From Marinobacter sp. DY40_1A1 (GTDB lineage Bacteria > Pseudomonadota > Gammaproteobacteria > Pseudomonadales > Oleiphilaceae): DNA of 64,000 nucleotides. The notes beneath the pieces are model-generated. The model made no database searches. It saw nothing but the letters and a program-made list of their open reading frames with translations, and was not told where the DNA came from. Positions 52,644-61,496 of this stretch are shown here, in pieces (within the stretch, counting starts at the first letter, position 1; each line of letters begins with the position of its first letter). The stretch spans positions 124,001 through 188,000 of the forward strand of contig NZ_VCHA01000002.1 of assembly GCF_016597815.1 (NCBI RefSeq). The letters are read 5' to 3'. The position numbers and the translations under genes were made by a program.

Positions 52644-53401
52644 ATGCAAAAACAGATGGCGAACAGCCGGAAATGCCACTGGTTGCGCACCTGCTGGAAC
52701 TTCGCGACCGATTACTGAAGATGGTTTTGGCGGTAGTAATTTGTTTTGCCGCCATTTATCCGTTTGCCAATGAACTGTACCTCTGGCTATCCGAGCCTAT
52801 CCGGTCACTGCTGCCGGTAGGTCAGACCATGATCGCAACGGATATTACCTCACCGTTTTTCGCGCCCCTGAAACTGGCCCTGTTTTTGTCGGTATTCGCC
52901 GCCATCCCTGTGATTCTCTACCAGCTTTGGAGCTTCGTTGCACCGGGCCTCTACGCCCATGAAAAGCGTTTGGCGTTTCCACTGCTGTTTACCTCGGTGA
53001 TCCTGTTCTACCTTGGTGCCGCGTTTGCGTATTACGTGGTATTCCCGCTGGTGTTCGGCTTTTTTACGGCGATAGGCCCGGAAGGCATTGTTGAGCTGCC
53101 AGACATCAGCAGTTACCTGAATTTCGTACTGAAAATGTTCTTTGCATTCGGGATTGCCTTCGAAATCCCCATCGCGACGATTTTGCTGATTCTCAGTGGC
53201 GTAACGACTCCGTCAGACCTTGCAGCAAAACGTCCTTACGTTGTGGTGGGCTGCTTTGTAATCGGCATGATGCTGACCCCCCCGGATATCATTTCCCAGA
53301 CACTTCTCGCTGTGCCCATGTGGATATTGTTCGAGCTGGGCATTTTGTTTGGCAGACTGGCAGTACGCGAAGTAGCAGAGACGGACGAGCCTTCCTCTTA
53401 A
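52640..53401 (+). CDS. tatC: Sec-independent translocase subunit TatC
   Basis: The 253-residue polytopic protein recognises twin-arginine signal peptides. The N-terminal L-V-A-H-L-L-E-L-R-D-R motif and about six helices match TatC. F-A-F-G-I-A-F-E-I-P occurs in the middle. It overlaps tatB by four bases and rsmE by one base (TAATG), so the four genes are probably co-transcribed. Confidence 0.97.
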   Translation: MNAKTDGEQPEMPLVAHLLELRDRLLKMVLAVVICFAAIYPFANELYLWLSEPIRSLLPVGQTMIATDITSPFFAPLKLALFLSVFAAIPVILYQLWSFVAPGLYAHEKRLAFPLLFTSVILFYLGAAFAYYVVFPLVFGFFTAIGPEGIVELPDISSYLNFVLKMFFAFGIAFEIPIATILLILSGVTTPSDLAAKRPYVVVGCFVIGMMLTPPDIISQTLLAVPMWILFELGILFGRLAVREVAETDEPSS

Positions 53402-54120
53402 TGAATCTCGCCTTACTGTTCGATGAGGATTTTGTTGCGCCTAACCGTGCTGTGCTGCGGGGGCGCAGGCTTGAGCACATGCGATCTGTGCTGGGCGCCA
53501 CCCAGGGGGACCAGTTGCCGGTTGGCCGTGTAAACGGTCTTATGGGGTGGGGTGAAGTTGTAACGCTCACCGCTTCGGAAGCTGAGCTGCTTGTTACTCT
53601 GGACCAACCACCACCCTCACCACTCCCCTTTACACTCATTCTGGCCATGCCGCGGCCTAAAATGTTCCGCCGGGTTCTGCAAACCAGCGCCACTCTTGGG
53701 GTTAAGGATATCTGGCTGATCAACAGCTACAAGGTGGAAAAAAGCTTCTGGCAAACGCCCTGGCTGTCAGATGACAACTTGCGGGAAAACCTTACTCTTG
53801 GCCTGGAGCAGGCAAAAGATACGGCTATGCCGAAGGTGCATATACGCAAGCTGTTCAAACCTTTCGTGGAAGATGAGCTACCCGCCCTGTTACAAGGCAA
53901 GGTGGCCCTGGTTGCGCACCCCGGTACGGCCACCCCCTGCCCTACCCACCTCAACAAGCCAACCGCGCTATGTATTGGGCCTGAGGGCGGTTTTACGCCC
54001 TACGAAGTAGGTAAGCTTGAAGAGGCAGGCTGCCAAAGCGTTCACCTTGGGCCTCGCATTCTTCGGGTGGAAACAGCCGTTCCCGTTCTCGTAAGCCGTT
54101 TATTCGACGCTTGCCTCTGA
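53401..54120 (+). CDS. rsmE: 16S rRNA m3U1498 methyltransferase
   Basis: The 239-residue SPOUT-fold methyltransferase modifies U1498 of 16S rRNA. The family motifs [10 protein letters not shown] (N-terminal), I-G-P-E-G-G-F (late) and [11 protein letters not shown] are clear. The ATG overlaps the tatC stop. The 3' end overlaps the convergent DUF808 gene by 21 bases. Confidence 0.96.
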   Translation: MNLALLFDEDFVAPNRAVLRGRRLEHMRSVLGATQGDQLPVGRVNGLMGWGEVVTLTASEAELLVTLDQPPPSPLPFTLILAMPRPKMFRRVLQTSATLGVKDIWLINSYKVEKSFWQTPWLSDDNLRENLTLGLEQAKDTAMPKVHIRKLFKPFVEDELPALLQGKVALVAHPGTATPCPTHLNKPTALCIGPEGGFTPYEVGKLEEAGCQSVHLGPRILRVETAVPVLVSRLFDACL

Positions 54121-55026
54121 TCTGGATGCCAAGATCCTGATCAGTGGTGTAAGTACTGCCACAAGCAAAGCCCCCGCCAGCAAGCCAACCAGCCCATTAG
54201 CAACCGTGCTGAACAGCACAGCGGGAACACCGCCAAATCCTGCGGCGAAGTCTTCGATAGCGTTATAAAGGGGCGCTACCCCGTGAACAAGAATGCCGCC
54301 ACCCACCAAAAACATGGCAATGGTGCCGACAATAGACAGGGTTTTCATCAAGTAAGGCGCAAACCACAGTATGCCGTGGCCTATCTTCTGAGCCACCGCG
54401 CTCTTTTGTTGGGTAAGGTAAAGCCCGCCGTCATCCAGCTTTACTATGCCGGCTACCAAGCCGTAAACACCGACTGTGATCAGCACTGCGACCACCGCCA
54501 GCACAGCAAACTGTATGCCGATAGTTTCTGCGGTTACGACCCCGAGAGTGATGGCAATTATTTCTGCCGACAAGATGAAATCGGTGCGTATAGCGCCTTT
54601 GATCTTTCGTCTTTCTACAACTCTCAAGTCCACATCAGGCTGTTTTAATGCCTTGAGAAGCTCGTCCTTCCGTTGCGTCTCTTCTTCCGAATGGAAGAAC
54701 TTGTGAATGATTTTTTCCGCACCTTCAAAACATAAAAACGCACCACCAAGCATCAACAGGGGCGTAACCAGCCAAGGCACAAAAAAGCTGATGGCCACTG
54801 CGGCTGGCACCAATATGGCCTTGTTTGCGAATGACCCCTTGGCTACAGACCAGACAACAGGCAGTTCCCGCGCCGCTCTTACTCCAGTTACCTGTTGAGC
54901 GTTCAGTGCCAGATCATCCCCCAACACCCCGGCAGTTTTTTTGGCCGCCGCTTTGGTCATCATGGAGATGTCGTCGAGGATAGTGGCAATATCATCGAAT
55001 AGCGCGAGAAGACTGGTTCCTGCCAT
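54100..55026 (-). CDS. DUF808-family membrane protein (YedI-like)
   Basis: The 308-residue protein begins [19 protein letters not shown], the hallmark of the DUF808/YedI family, and has several hydrophobic helices. Its function is unknown; structure suggests an inner-membrane protein. It converges on rsmE and shares 21 bases with it. Confidence 0.93.
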   Translation of the reverse strand: MAGTSLLALFDDIATILDDISMMTKAAAKKTAGVLGDDLALNAQQVTGVRAARELPVVWSVAKGSFANKAILVPAAVAISFFVPWLVTPLLMLGGAFLCFEGAEKIIHKFFHSEEETQRKDELLKALKQPDVDLRVVERRKIKGAIRTDFILSAEIIAITLGVVTAETIGIQFAVLAVVAVLITVGVYGLVAGIVKLDDGGLYLTQQKSAVAQKIGHGILWFAPYLMKTLSIVGTIAMFLVGGGILVHGVAPLYNAIEDFAAGFGGVPAVLFSTVANGLVGLLAGALLVAVLTPLIRILASRSEASVE

Positions 55027-55055
55027 AAGCGCAGATCCTTCAGTGTGATAGTAGG

Positions 55056-56279
55056 TTAAACATCAAGGCCCATGGCCTCGGCGGCAATTCTGTTCTTAAT
55101 GGGGCCCAGGCCGTCCAGCCAACGCATCCCGGTGTTTCTCAGCCATCTGAGTGGCAATTCATCGCGGCCAAACAGTTGTTTGAAGCCTTCCATAGCAACC
55201 ATCATGGCGAGATTTTCGCCTTTTCGGCGGCGTTGATAGCGCGCAAGAACCAGTTCATTAGCTGGGCTCAAGCCACTGCGTTTAGCCTTGGCCAGCCCCT
55301 CCAGCAAAACCCGGACATCGCCGTATCCGAGGTTGGCACCCTGGCCTGCAAGCGGGTGAATGGTGTGGGCCGCATCGCCCACCAACGCAAAACCGGGCGC
55401 AATATAGTCTTTCGCATGCCGCTGTCGCAGAGGAAAGGCAAAGCGTTTGGACACCGCCTCCAGGGCACCCAGCTCTCTTTCAATTGCCCGCTCCAGTTCC
55501 GCAGTGAAGGCTGCATCATCCAGAGCCATAAGGCGGCGGGCTTCTTCGGTATCCTGCGACCAAACAATAGAACAGAAGTGCTCGTCATTGTTTTCCGTGG
55601 CCAACGGCAAGAACGCCAAGGGCCCGGTTTGCGAAAATCTCTGCCAGGCTGTGTATCCATGGCTTTGAGCTGTGCGCACGGTACATACAATGGCCTGCTG
55701 GTCGTAATCCCATTCGCGGGTTGGCAAGCCTACCCACTGGCGCAGCCGGGAGTTTGCGCCATCGGCCGCAATAACCAGACGAGCCCCGAGTTTGCGTCCA
55801 TCGGCAAGCTCAATGCTGCGCTGGTCGCCCTCCTGGGAGCAGCCGGTAACCTGCACACCATCAATCAGCTCAACACCACTGGTTTCCACAAGCTCGAACA
55901 GTGCCCGAACCAGGCTGCGGTTTTCAACGATCGTGCCCAGAGCGCGGGCCTGTAATTCAGCAGCATCAAAGTGAATACGCCCAGTGCCATCACCGTCCCA
56001 CACAGTCATGCCCTGGTAGGGGCAATGGCGGCCCGCTACAACGCCCTGCCAGGCGCCTAATGAATCGAGCAACTGCTGGCTGGCCATGGAGATAGCGCTG
56101 ACGCGAGGCTCAAAATCTGCCACGCTCTTCACCGTCACCGGGGCCTGCAACAATGCAGCGCGCTCACCGGCCTCTACCAATCCCACCTGCCAGCCCTGCT
56201 GCGACAAACCAAGAGCCAGAGCTGTGCCGGTCATGCCGCCGCCAACCACAAGAATATCGAACACCTTGGTATCACTCAT
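55056..56279 (-). CDS. ubiI: FAD-dependent ubiquinone-biosynthesis hydroxylase UbiI-like
   Basis: The 407-residue flavoprotein monooxygenase of the UbiH/UbiF/VisC/COQ6 family hydroxylates the ring in ubiquinone synthesis. FAD motifs are [11 protein letters not shown] at the N-terminus, D-G-A-N-S-R-L-R in the middle and [18 protein letters not shown] late. It lies directly after ubiH (four-base overlap), as ubiI (visC) does in E. coli. The exact ring position (C5, C6 or C1) cannot be set from sequence. Confidence 0.9.
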   Translation of the reverse strand: MSDTKVFDILVVGGGMTGTALALGLSQQGWQVGLVEAGERAALLQAPVTVKSVADFEPRVSAISMASQQLLDSLGAWQGVVAGRHCPYQGMTVWDGDGTGRIHFDAAELQARALGTIVENRSLVRALFELVETSGVELIDGVQVTGCSQEGDQRSIELADGRKLGARLVIAADGANSRLRQWVGLPTREWDYDQQAIVCTVRTAQSHGYTAWQRFSQTGPLAFLPLATENNDEHFCSIVWSQDTEEARRLMALDDAAFTAELERAIERELGALEAVSKRFAFPLRQRHAKDYIAPGFALVGDAAHTIHPLAGQGANLGYGDVRVLLEGLAKAKRSGLSPANELVLARYQRRRKGENLAMMVAMEGFKQLFGRDELPLRWLRNTGMRWLDGLGPIKNRIAAEAMGLDV

Positions 56280-57541
56280 TGCTTATCGCTCGTTGCTGGC
56301 CCATTGATAACAGCACGGCGCCCGGCTGTGCCCATCGCTTTTCGCGCAAACAAGCGCTTTGCACCGGGGAGCAAATCCAGCCCTACCAGCCCGGCATCCC
56401 GCGCTGCCGCAATAGGTGCCAATGAATGACCAAAGATGCGGATCAGTGAATCCGAGAACTGCACGGTTTGCTGCCAATCCGGCTTATGTAACTCGTGATA
56501 GCAGCGCAAAATCTGGAAGTCGCCCGGCGACCGGCCTTGTTCAACGGCCAACCGGAACTGCTCCACCAGAGTCATCAAACCCCGCAGCGCCAGGTTGAAG
56601 CCCTGCCCCGCCACCGGGTGCAATGCATGGGCAGCATTACCCACAAGCGCAACACCCGGCCTTACCGGCTCGTCTACTGTGGTCAGCGTTAGTGGGTAGT
56701 GGTTGCATTCACCTATGCGGGTGAATCGGCCCAAGCGCCACCCAAAGCGCTCCTGAAGCCGCTGGCATTTGTCGCTCTCCGACATGCCCAGAACCTCTTC
56801 AAGCTCCCTATCATTCAGCGTCCACACCAATGCAGATTGATGGCCGGCGCGAGAAGGTGAGCCATGGGGCAACAATGCCATAGGGCCGGCATCGGTAAAA
56901 CGCTCGAAAGCAGTGAATTCGTGGCTGTCGCTGGTGGAAACGTTTGCGATCAGGGCATTCTGATCATAGCCGTGGTGATTTGTCTGGAAGCCGAGTTTTT
57001 CTCTCAGCCCGGAACGACCACCATCTGCAACAATCAGGCATTTGGCCTTCAGGGTGCTGGTCTCACTGCCGATTTTTACCGCAACGCTCACACCCTGTTC
57101 GGAAGACGCCATATCCGTCACTTCGGCGGGCGCCAGCCACTGGATATTGGTTGCAAGCAACTCCCGCATCAGGCATAGCCCCATCCAGCGGTTATCGACA
57201 ACATAGCCCAGGGCTTGCTGCTGGAACTCGCTGGCATTCAGGCGGGTCGCGCCAAACCGGCCCCTGTCAGACACATGAATATGCTGGATGGGCGTCGCAT
57301 GTTCTGATATCCGCTGCCATAGCCCAAGCTCTTCAAAAATCAGCCGGGAACCCCAGGCCAGCGCAGTGGAGCGTGCGTCGTAGCTGGGCTGATAAGCATC
57401 CGGCAAGGCATCCGCAGACAGCGGAAAAGCCTCGACCACCGTTACCCTCAATGCAGGAGCAACTTTGGCAAGTGCCAAGGCCAGCGTTGCGCCCGCCAGC
57501 CCGCCACCTGCAATGATCACATCGGTATCAGAGTGTTTCAC
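56276..57541 (-). CDS. ubiH: FAD-dependent 2-octaprenyl-6-methoxyphenol hydroxylase UbiH
   Basis: The 421-residue flavoprotein belongs to the same family as its neighbour. FAD motifs are I-I-A-G-G-G-L-A-G-A-T-L-A, A-D-G-G-R-S and G-N-A-A-H-A-L-H-P-V-A-G-Q-G-F-N-L. The order ygfB-pepP-ubiH-ubiI is the same as in E. coli and supports the name. In G-N-A-A-H the family's usual Asp is Asn, as in UbiH proteins. It lies four bases after pepP. Confidence 0.93.
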   Translation of the reverse strand: MKHSDTDVIIAGGGLAGATLALALAKVAPALRVTVVEAFPLSADALPDAYQPSYDARSTALAWGSRLIFEELGLWQRISEHATPIQHIHVSDRGRFGATRLNASEFQQQALGYVVDNRWMGLCLMRELLATNIQWLAPAEVTDMASSEQGVSVAVKIGSETSTLKAKCLIVADGGRSGLREKLGFQTNHHGYDQNALIANVSTSDSHEFTAFERFTDAGPMALLPHGSPSRAGHQSALVWTLNDRELEEVLGMSESDKCQRLQERFGWRLGRFTRIGECNHYPLTLTTVDEPVRPGVALVGNAAHALHPVAGQGFNLALRGLMTLVEQFRLAVEQGRSPGDFQILRCYHELHKPDWQQTVQFSDSLIRIFGHSLAPIAAARDAGLVGLDLLPGAKRLFARKAMGTAGRRAVINGPATSDKQ

Positions 57542-57545
57542 AGGC

Positions 57546-58865
57546 TCATCCCGCCATCAGGGCTTCAATCTCTTCAATGGTTTTGGGTACGCCATTCGTA
57601 AGCACCCGACAACCATCCTTGGTAACCACCACGTCATCTTCGATACGAATGCCGATACCACGCCACTTTTCATCCACATCGGTATTGCTCGGCGAGATAT
57701 ACAGGCCAGGCTCAACCGTCAGCGCCATACCCGGCTCGAGCAACCGCCACGCGTCGCCAATTTTGTAGTCGCCCACATCGTGCACATCAAGGCCCAGCCA
57801 GTGACCGGTGCGGTGCATGAAGAAAGGCTTGAAGGCTTCACTTGCAATGGCATCTTCAACGGTGCCCGACAGCAGGCCCAACCAGATCAGGCCACCGGTC
57901 AGCACGCTCAAAGCCGCTTCATGGGGATGGTTCCAGTGATTACCGGGGCGCACCGCATCAATGGCTGCATACTGGGCCGCCAGCACCACCTCGTAGAGCG
58001 CCCGCTGCTCCGGGCTGAACTTGCCGTTGACCGGGAAAGTGCGAGTAATATCCGAGGCATAACACTCCACCTCACAGCCCGCATCGATGAGCACCAGATC
58101 GCCGTCCTTCAAAGGCGCTGTGTTCTCAATGTAATGCAAAATGCAGCCATTGGCGCCGCTGCCGACGATAGACGGATAAGCTGTAGAGCGGGCACCATGG
58201 TCCATAAATGTATGAATCAGTTCGGCCTCAAGGTTGTATTCGTAGCCACCCTTTCGAGCGCGCTTCATGGCACGGCAATGGGCTTCAGAACTGATCTGAC
58301 CTGCCTTGGCCATGGCCTTGATTTCGTTTGCGCTCTTGAAAAGCCGAAGATCGTGCAGAAGGTGCTCCAGCGCCACAAACTCACCAGGCGGGTGCGCACC
58401 GCTTTTGACCTTGCTGCGGATAACCTTCACCCAGTCCATCACCCGGGTATCGAATCCCTGATCTTTGCCAAGCGGGTAATACACCCGGCTGCGACCTTCA
58501 ATCATGCCGGGCAGAATGTCGTCGATATCGGCAATGGGGAACGCATCGTCCAGCCCGTAAAGCTCGATCGCGCCCTCAGGCCCCACAAGAAACCCATCCC
58601 ACAATTCTTTTTCGGGGTTTTTCTCTTTGCAGAACAGCACCGACTCGCCGTGTTCACGGCCGGGAATCAGCGCCAGTACGGCCTCGGGCTCACCAAAGCC
58701 GGTCAGGTACTGGAAATCGCTATCCTGTCGAAACGGGTGCAAAACGTCGCGGTTACGAGCGCGCTCCGGCGCAGCCGGAATAATGGCAATACTGTCTGGC
58801 GCCATGCGCTCCATCAGTTTGCGGCGGCGCTCGGCAAATTCCTTGACGGGTATAATGGACGACAT
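57546..58865 (-). CDS. pepP: Xaa-Pro aminopeptidase
   Basis: The 439-residue M24B metallopeptidase removes N-terminal residues preceding proline. It has an N-terminal creatinase-like domain and a C-terminal pita-bread domain with the metal ligands in L-I-D-A-G-C-E, Y-A-S-D-I-T-R-T-F, M-H-R-T-G-H-W-L-G-L-D-V-H-D-V-G and L-T-V-E-P-G-L-Y. The ATG at 58865 has GGGAG upstream; a longer frame to 58895 would overlap the ygfB-like gene. Part of the ygfB-pepP-ubiH-ubiI run. Confidence 0.96.
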   Translation of the reverse strand: MSSIIPVKEFAERRRKLMERMAPDSIAIIPAAPERARNRDVLHPFRQDSDFQYLTGFGEPEAVLALIPGREHGESVLFCKEKNPEKELWDGFLVGPEGAIELYGLDDAFPIADIDDILPGMIEGRSRVYYPLGKDQGFDTRVMDWVKVIRSKVKSGAHPPGEFVALEHLLHDLRLFKSANEIKAMAKAGQISSEAHCRAMKRARKGGYEYNLEAELIHTFMDHGARSTAYPSIVGSGANGCILHYIENTAPLKDGDLVLIDAGCEVECYASDITRTFPVNGKFSPEQRALYEVVLAAQYAAIDAVRPGNHWNHPHEAALSVLTGGLIWLGLLSGTVEDAIASEAFKPFFMHRTGHWLGLDVHDVGDYKIGDAWRLLEPGMALTVEPGLYISPSNTDVDEKWRGIGIRIEDDVVVTKDGCRVLTNGVPKTIEEIEALMAG

Positions 58866-58891
58866 AGGTTCTCCCGCAGTGTGTGACATGA

Positions 58892-59491
58892 TCAATGCAG
58901 TGTTGATACTTGTGACGCCGGTCGTTCGGGCGGATTGAATTCGGTAAACACGGCCAGAGCACCAAGCCGGATGTATTCGGTTATCTCCACCAGCTGCTGC
59001 TCGCTTTCCTGGTCTGATTCCTGATCTTCAGATACCTGGCTTATGGCCACCATGTCTTCGATAAGTTCGCGAATTTCCTCCGGCGCTTCACCCAGAGACT
59101 CTCCGGCAGACAAGGCCATGCCCTCCAGAAAACCACGCACCCAGGCTACAAGAGCCTCAAGGCGCTGGTCGATAGCATAGTCATCGTCTGGCAGCAGCGG
59201 ATGGAAGCTCATATCCGCCGACTTCAAAAACGCCAAGGTCTGTTCGTAGGCTTCATTCATGAACACAGACAGACCATCAGCCTCCGCAGCTGCGCTTTCA
59301 GGCAAACCCATGTGCTCGCAAACCATGGCAAGCCACTCATCTTCCTCGATGCGAGAACCGGCAGCCAGTCGCCCGCACAGGGCACCATGAAGCTCGGAGG
59401 GATGGCTGAACGCTTTGTGCGCGGTGAAAACGTTCGCCCAGCGCTCAAATTCAGCGGCGTAGGCCGCGCCAACAGTGTCGGTTTCTGACAT
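58892..59491 (-). CDS. UPF0149/YgfB-family protein
   Basis: The 199-residue helical protein has the family start with E-L-H-G-A-L-C-G-R-L and later W-V-R-G-F-L-E-G-M-A and the E-E-I-R-E-L-I-E-D-M segment. YgfB has been linked to regulation in Pseudomonas but its general role is unclear. The ATG at 59491 follows an AAGG site; a TTG at 59503 is the alternative. It is the first gene of the leftward ygfB-pepP-ubiH-ubiI cluster. Confidence 0.93.
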   Translation of the reverse strand: MSETDTVGAAYAAEFERWANVFTAHKAFSHPSELHGALCGRLAAGSRIEEDEWLAMVCEHMGLPESAAAEADGLSVFMNEAYEQTLAFLKSADMSFHPLLPDDDYAIDQRLEALVAWVRGFLEGMALSAGESLGEAPEEIRELIEDMVAISQVSEDQESDQESEQQLVEITEYIRLGALAVFTEFNPPERPASQVSTLH

Positions 59492-59591
59492 GGACCTTAA
59501 CAATCCTGTGTTGAGAAGTTAGGCAACTATCCTAGCATTCAGGCGCCTTCAAGGCACTGAATGGTTGATTTTCGAGGAGCAAGAGAAGATC

Positions 59592-59603
59592 ATGTTATAA
59601 CAT
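59592..59603. promoter_or_regulatory. Zur-like palindrome upstream of the zinc-protein gene
   Basis: ATGTTATAACAT is a perfect 12-base palindrome 15 bases before the start of the zrgA-like gene. It matches the arms of the gammaproteobacterial Zur box (TGTTATA with inverted TATAACA), with a shorter centre. A zinc-repressed promoter is a reasonable prediction. Confidence 0.6.
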
Positions 59604-59617
59604 AACACTCATCACTA

Positions 59618-60172
59618 ATGGACACGGGCATGCTCTCAAAAAACCATCGCGCATTCTCAATCGCTTTTGCACTGGCCAGCACCCCACTTATGGCCGCCGA
59701 CAACCCGGGCTCACACCAACATGGCCAAGCTGAAATGCAACTCGCATTCGCGGATAACCAGGTTGAAGTACTACTCACATCCCCGGCTGGCAATATGCTG
59801 GGGTTCGAGCACCACCCTCGCACGCCAGAGCAGCACCAGATTGAAGAGCTCGTTACCCATTGGCTAGGCGAAAATCCGCTGATTAACACTCCGGAATCAA
59901 CCTGTCAGATACATGCCACCACGGTTCAGCACGAAGTTGCAGGCAGTCACGATCATGGGGGGCACAGCCACGGGGACGAGAGCCAGCACGCCGATATCAC
60001 CGTCACCCAGATTCTGAACTGCACCGGGCTGGATCATTCTGTTTCCCTGACTACACCACTTACCGCCCGTTTTCCGGCTCTGGAGCATCTCGATATTGCC
60101 TGGGCCGGGCCGGATGGACAGGGTGCAGCTCGCCTGGGGCAAGGTGAAAGCTCTTTCAAACTGGGGCGCTGA
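59618..60172 (+). CDS. DUF2796/ZrgA-like periplasmic zinc-uptake protein
   Basis: The 184-residue secreted protein (signal peptide to about residue 27, L-M-A-A-D) has the D-N-P-G-S-H-Q-H-G-Q-A-E-M start and H-H-P-x-T segment of the DUF2796 family. A His-rich loop (111-124: H-D-H-G-G-H-S-H-G-D-E-S-Q-H) and two cysteines (96, 135) that could form a disulfide are also present. ZrgA of Vibrio, a Zur-regulated zinc-uptake protein, is of this family. No ribosome site is obvious before either ATG (59618 or 59630). Neighbouring ABC-type genes support a zinc transport role. Confidence 0.85.
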   Translation: MDTGMLSKNHRAFSIAFALASTPLMAADNPGSHQHGQAEMQLAFADNQVEVLLTSPAGNMLGFEHHPRTPEQHQIEELVTHWLGENPLINTPESTCQIHATTVQHEVAGSHDHGGHSHGDESQHADITVTQILNCTGLDHSVSLTTPLTARFPALEHLDIAWAGPDGQGAARLGQGESSFKLGR

Positions 60173-60174
60173 AG

Positions 60175-60693
60175 CTACTCCTCATAGAGCTCAACCGTTT
60201 CCGCCACCATTGAGTAGGATGACGTGCCAACATCGGTTTCTGTTCGATCTATCACCAACGTGCCTTCAATCCAGACAGGATCGTACAGGGCCTCGAGCTT
60301 GAACCCCTGCTTGTATTTAATATGGATAATCTGATTGGGCGGCGGGGGTGGCACGTGGATACAGGCACCGTAATAGGGCACCAGAAAGAATTCCAGAATG
60401 CGCATATCGTTGGTGGTTTTGAGGGGTACCACAAAACCCGGGATGCGGCCTTTAACACTGGCCATCTCGGGGACAACCCTGCCGGTCATGATTTCATCTG
60501 GCAGCAAGGCAGGGCCGTCGCCCTCATGCTCCAGTTCAGGCATATTTTCCAGCAGGGCCAGATCTTCTGCCGGCATCAGCTCCAGCCAGTCGATCTCCCG
60601 GAGTTCTGAGTAGGCCGGCATGGAAACGCTCAGCAAGAGAATAAACAACGCCGAAAGCCGAACCCGGGCAGAGGAACATGAAGTGGGGATCAT
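60175..60693 (-). CDS. DUF3299-family secreted protein
   Basis: The 172-residue protein has a signal peptide (to about residue 28, A-Y-S) and the DUF3299 pattern: I-D-W-L-E-L-M-P, G-F-V-V-P-L, F-F-L-V-P-Y-Y-G-A-C-I-H-V-P-P-P-P-P-N and V-W-I-E-G. The A-C-I-H-V-P-P-P-P motif is highly conserved in the family and may bind metal. The ATG at 60693 has GGAGAG upstream. DUF3299 proteins occur in Zrg-type zinc loci. It faces left between the zinc-protein gene and the ABC genes, with only two bases between stops on the left. Confidence 0.85.
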   Translation of the reverse strand: MIPTSCSSARVRLSALFILLLSVSMPAYSELREIDWLELMPAEDLALLENMPELEHEGDGPALLPDEIMTGRVVPEMASVKGRIPGFVVPLKTTNDMRILEFFLVPYYGACIHVPPPPPNQIIHIKYKQGFKLEALYDPVWIEGTLVIDRTETDVGTSSYSMVAETVELYEE

Positions 60694-60779
60694 TAGCAAA
60701 GCTCTCCGGAAAACCAACAGCCATTTCAGTGCACATGAATAGTAGCCAGACATAATACACGGGGCAGATAGCGATCAAC

Positions 60780-61496
60780 ATGAACAACCAGTCAGAAACC
60801 AACGCGCACCTTCGAGAACATGCGCCAGCGGCGATCGACGTCAAAAGCCTCAGCTTTAGCTGGGGCAGCCAACAGCCGACATTACTGTTCCCGGACCTCA
60901 CACTACCTCAGGGCGAACACCTTTTTCTTCATGGCCCGAGTGGCACGGGGAAAAGTACGTTTCTGAGCCTTCTTGCCGGCATGCTCGCACCAGATGCGGG
61001 CTCCATCAAGCTACTGGGCACTGACATCCACCAACTGGGGGCCAGCAAACGTGACCGCTTCCGGGCGGACCACATGGGCGTTATATTCCAGCAGTTCAAC
61101 CTGGTGCCCTACCTCACAGCCGAGGCCAATGTGACCCTGCCCTGCAGGCTGTCACATCGGCGCAAGGCTGCCACCGGCGAAGCGCCAGCTGCCGCCGCTC
61201 AGAGATTACTGGCGGCTCTGGCCATTCCACAGAGCCACTGGCAACGCAAGGTTACTCAGCTCAGCATTGGTCAGCAGCAGCGCATTGCCGCTGCACGGGC
61301 GCTGATCGGGGCGCCGGAGATTATTCTGGCAGATGAGCCCACATCCGCGCTGGACAGTGATAATCGCGACCGCTTCATTCAGCTATTGCTAACCATGGCT
61401 GAACAACGCAACACGTCCGTGCTGTTCGTCAGCCATGACCGCTCGCTGGCCCAGCACTTTCATCACCAGCTAGAACTCGGGCAGGTGGCGGCATGA
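60780..61496 (+). CDS. ABC transporter ATP-binding protein of the zinc locus
   Basis: The 238-residue ATPase has Walker A G-P-S-G-T-G-K-S-T (52-60), an ABC signature L-S-I-G-Q-Q-Q-R in place of L-S-G-G-Q, Walker B I-I-L-A-D-E-P-T and the switch S-H-D-R. It is most like the LolD/MacB-type ATPases that pair with FtsX-domain permeases. It overlaps the permease gene by four bases. With the neighbours it matches the Zrg zinc-uptake arrangement; a lipoprotein- or other-substrate role cannot be excluded. Confidence 0.9.
   Translation: MNNQSETNAHLREHAPAAIDVKSLSFSWGSQQPTLLFPDLTLPQGEHLFLHGPSGTGKSTFLSLLAGMLAPDAGSIKLLGTDIHQLGASKRDRFRADHMGVIFQQFNLVPYLTAEANVTLPCRLSHRRKAATGEAPAAAAQRLLAALAIPQSHWQRKVTQLSIGQQQRIAAARALIGAPEIILADEPTSALDSDNRDRFIQLLLTMAEQRNTSVLFVSHDRSLAQHFHHQLELGQVAA

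Noticed and set aside
57465..58886. Long (473-codon) rightward frame opposite pepP
   Set aside because: It mirrors the whole pepP gene on the other strand; pepP has a complete set of M24 metal ligands, so the long antisense frame reflects GC-rich codon bias.
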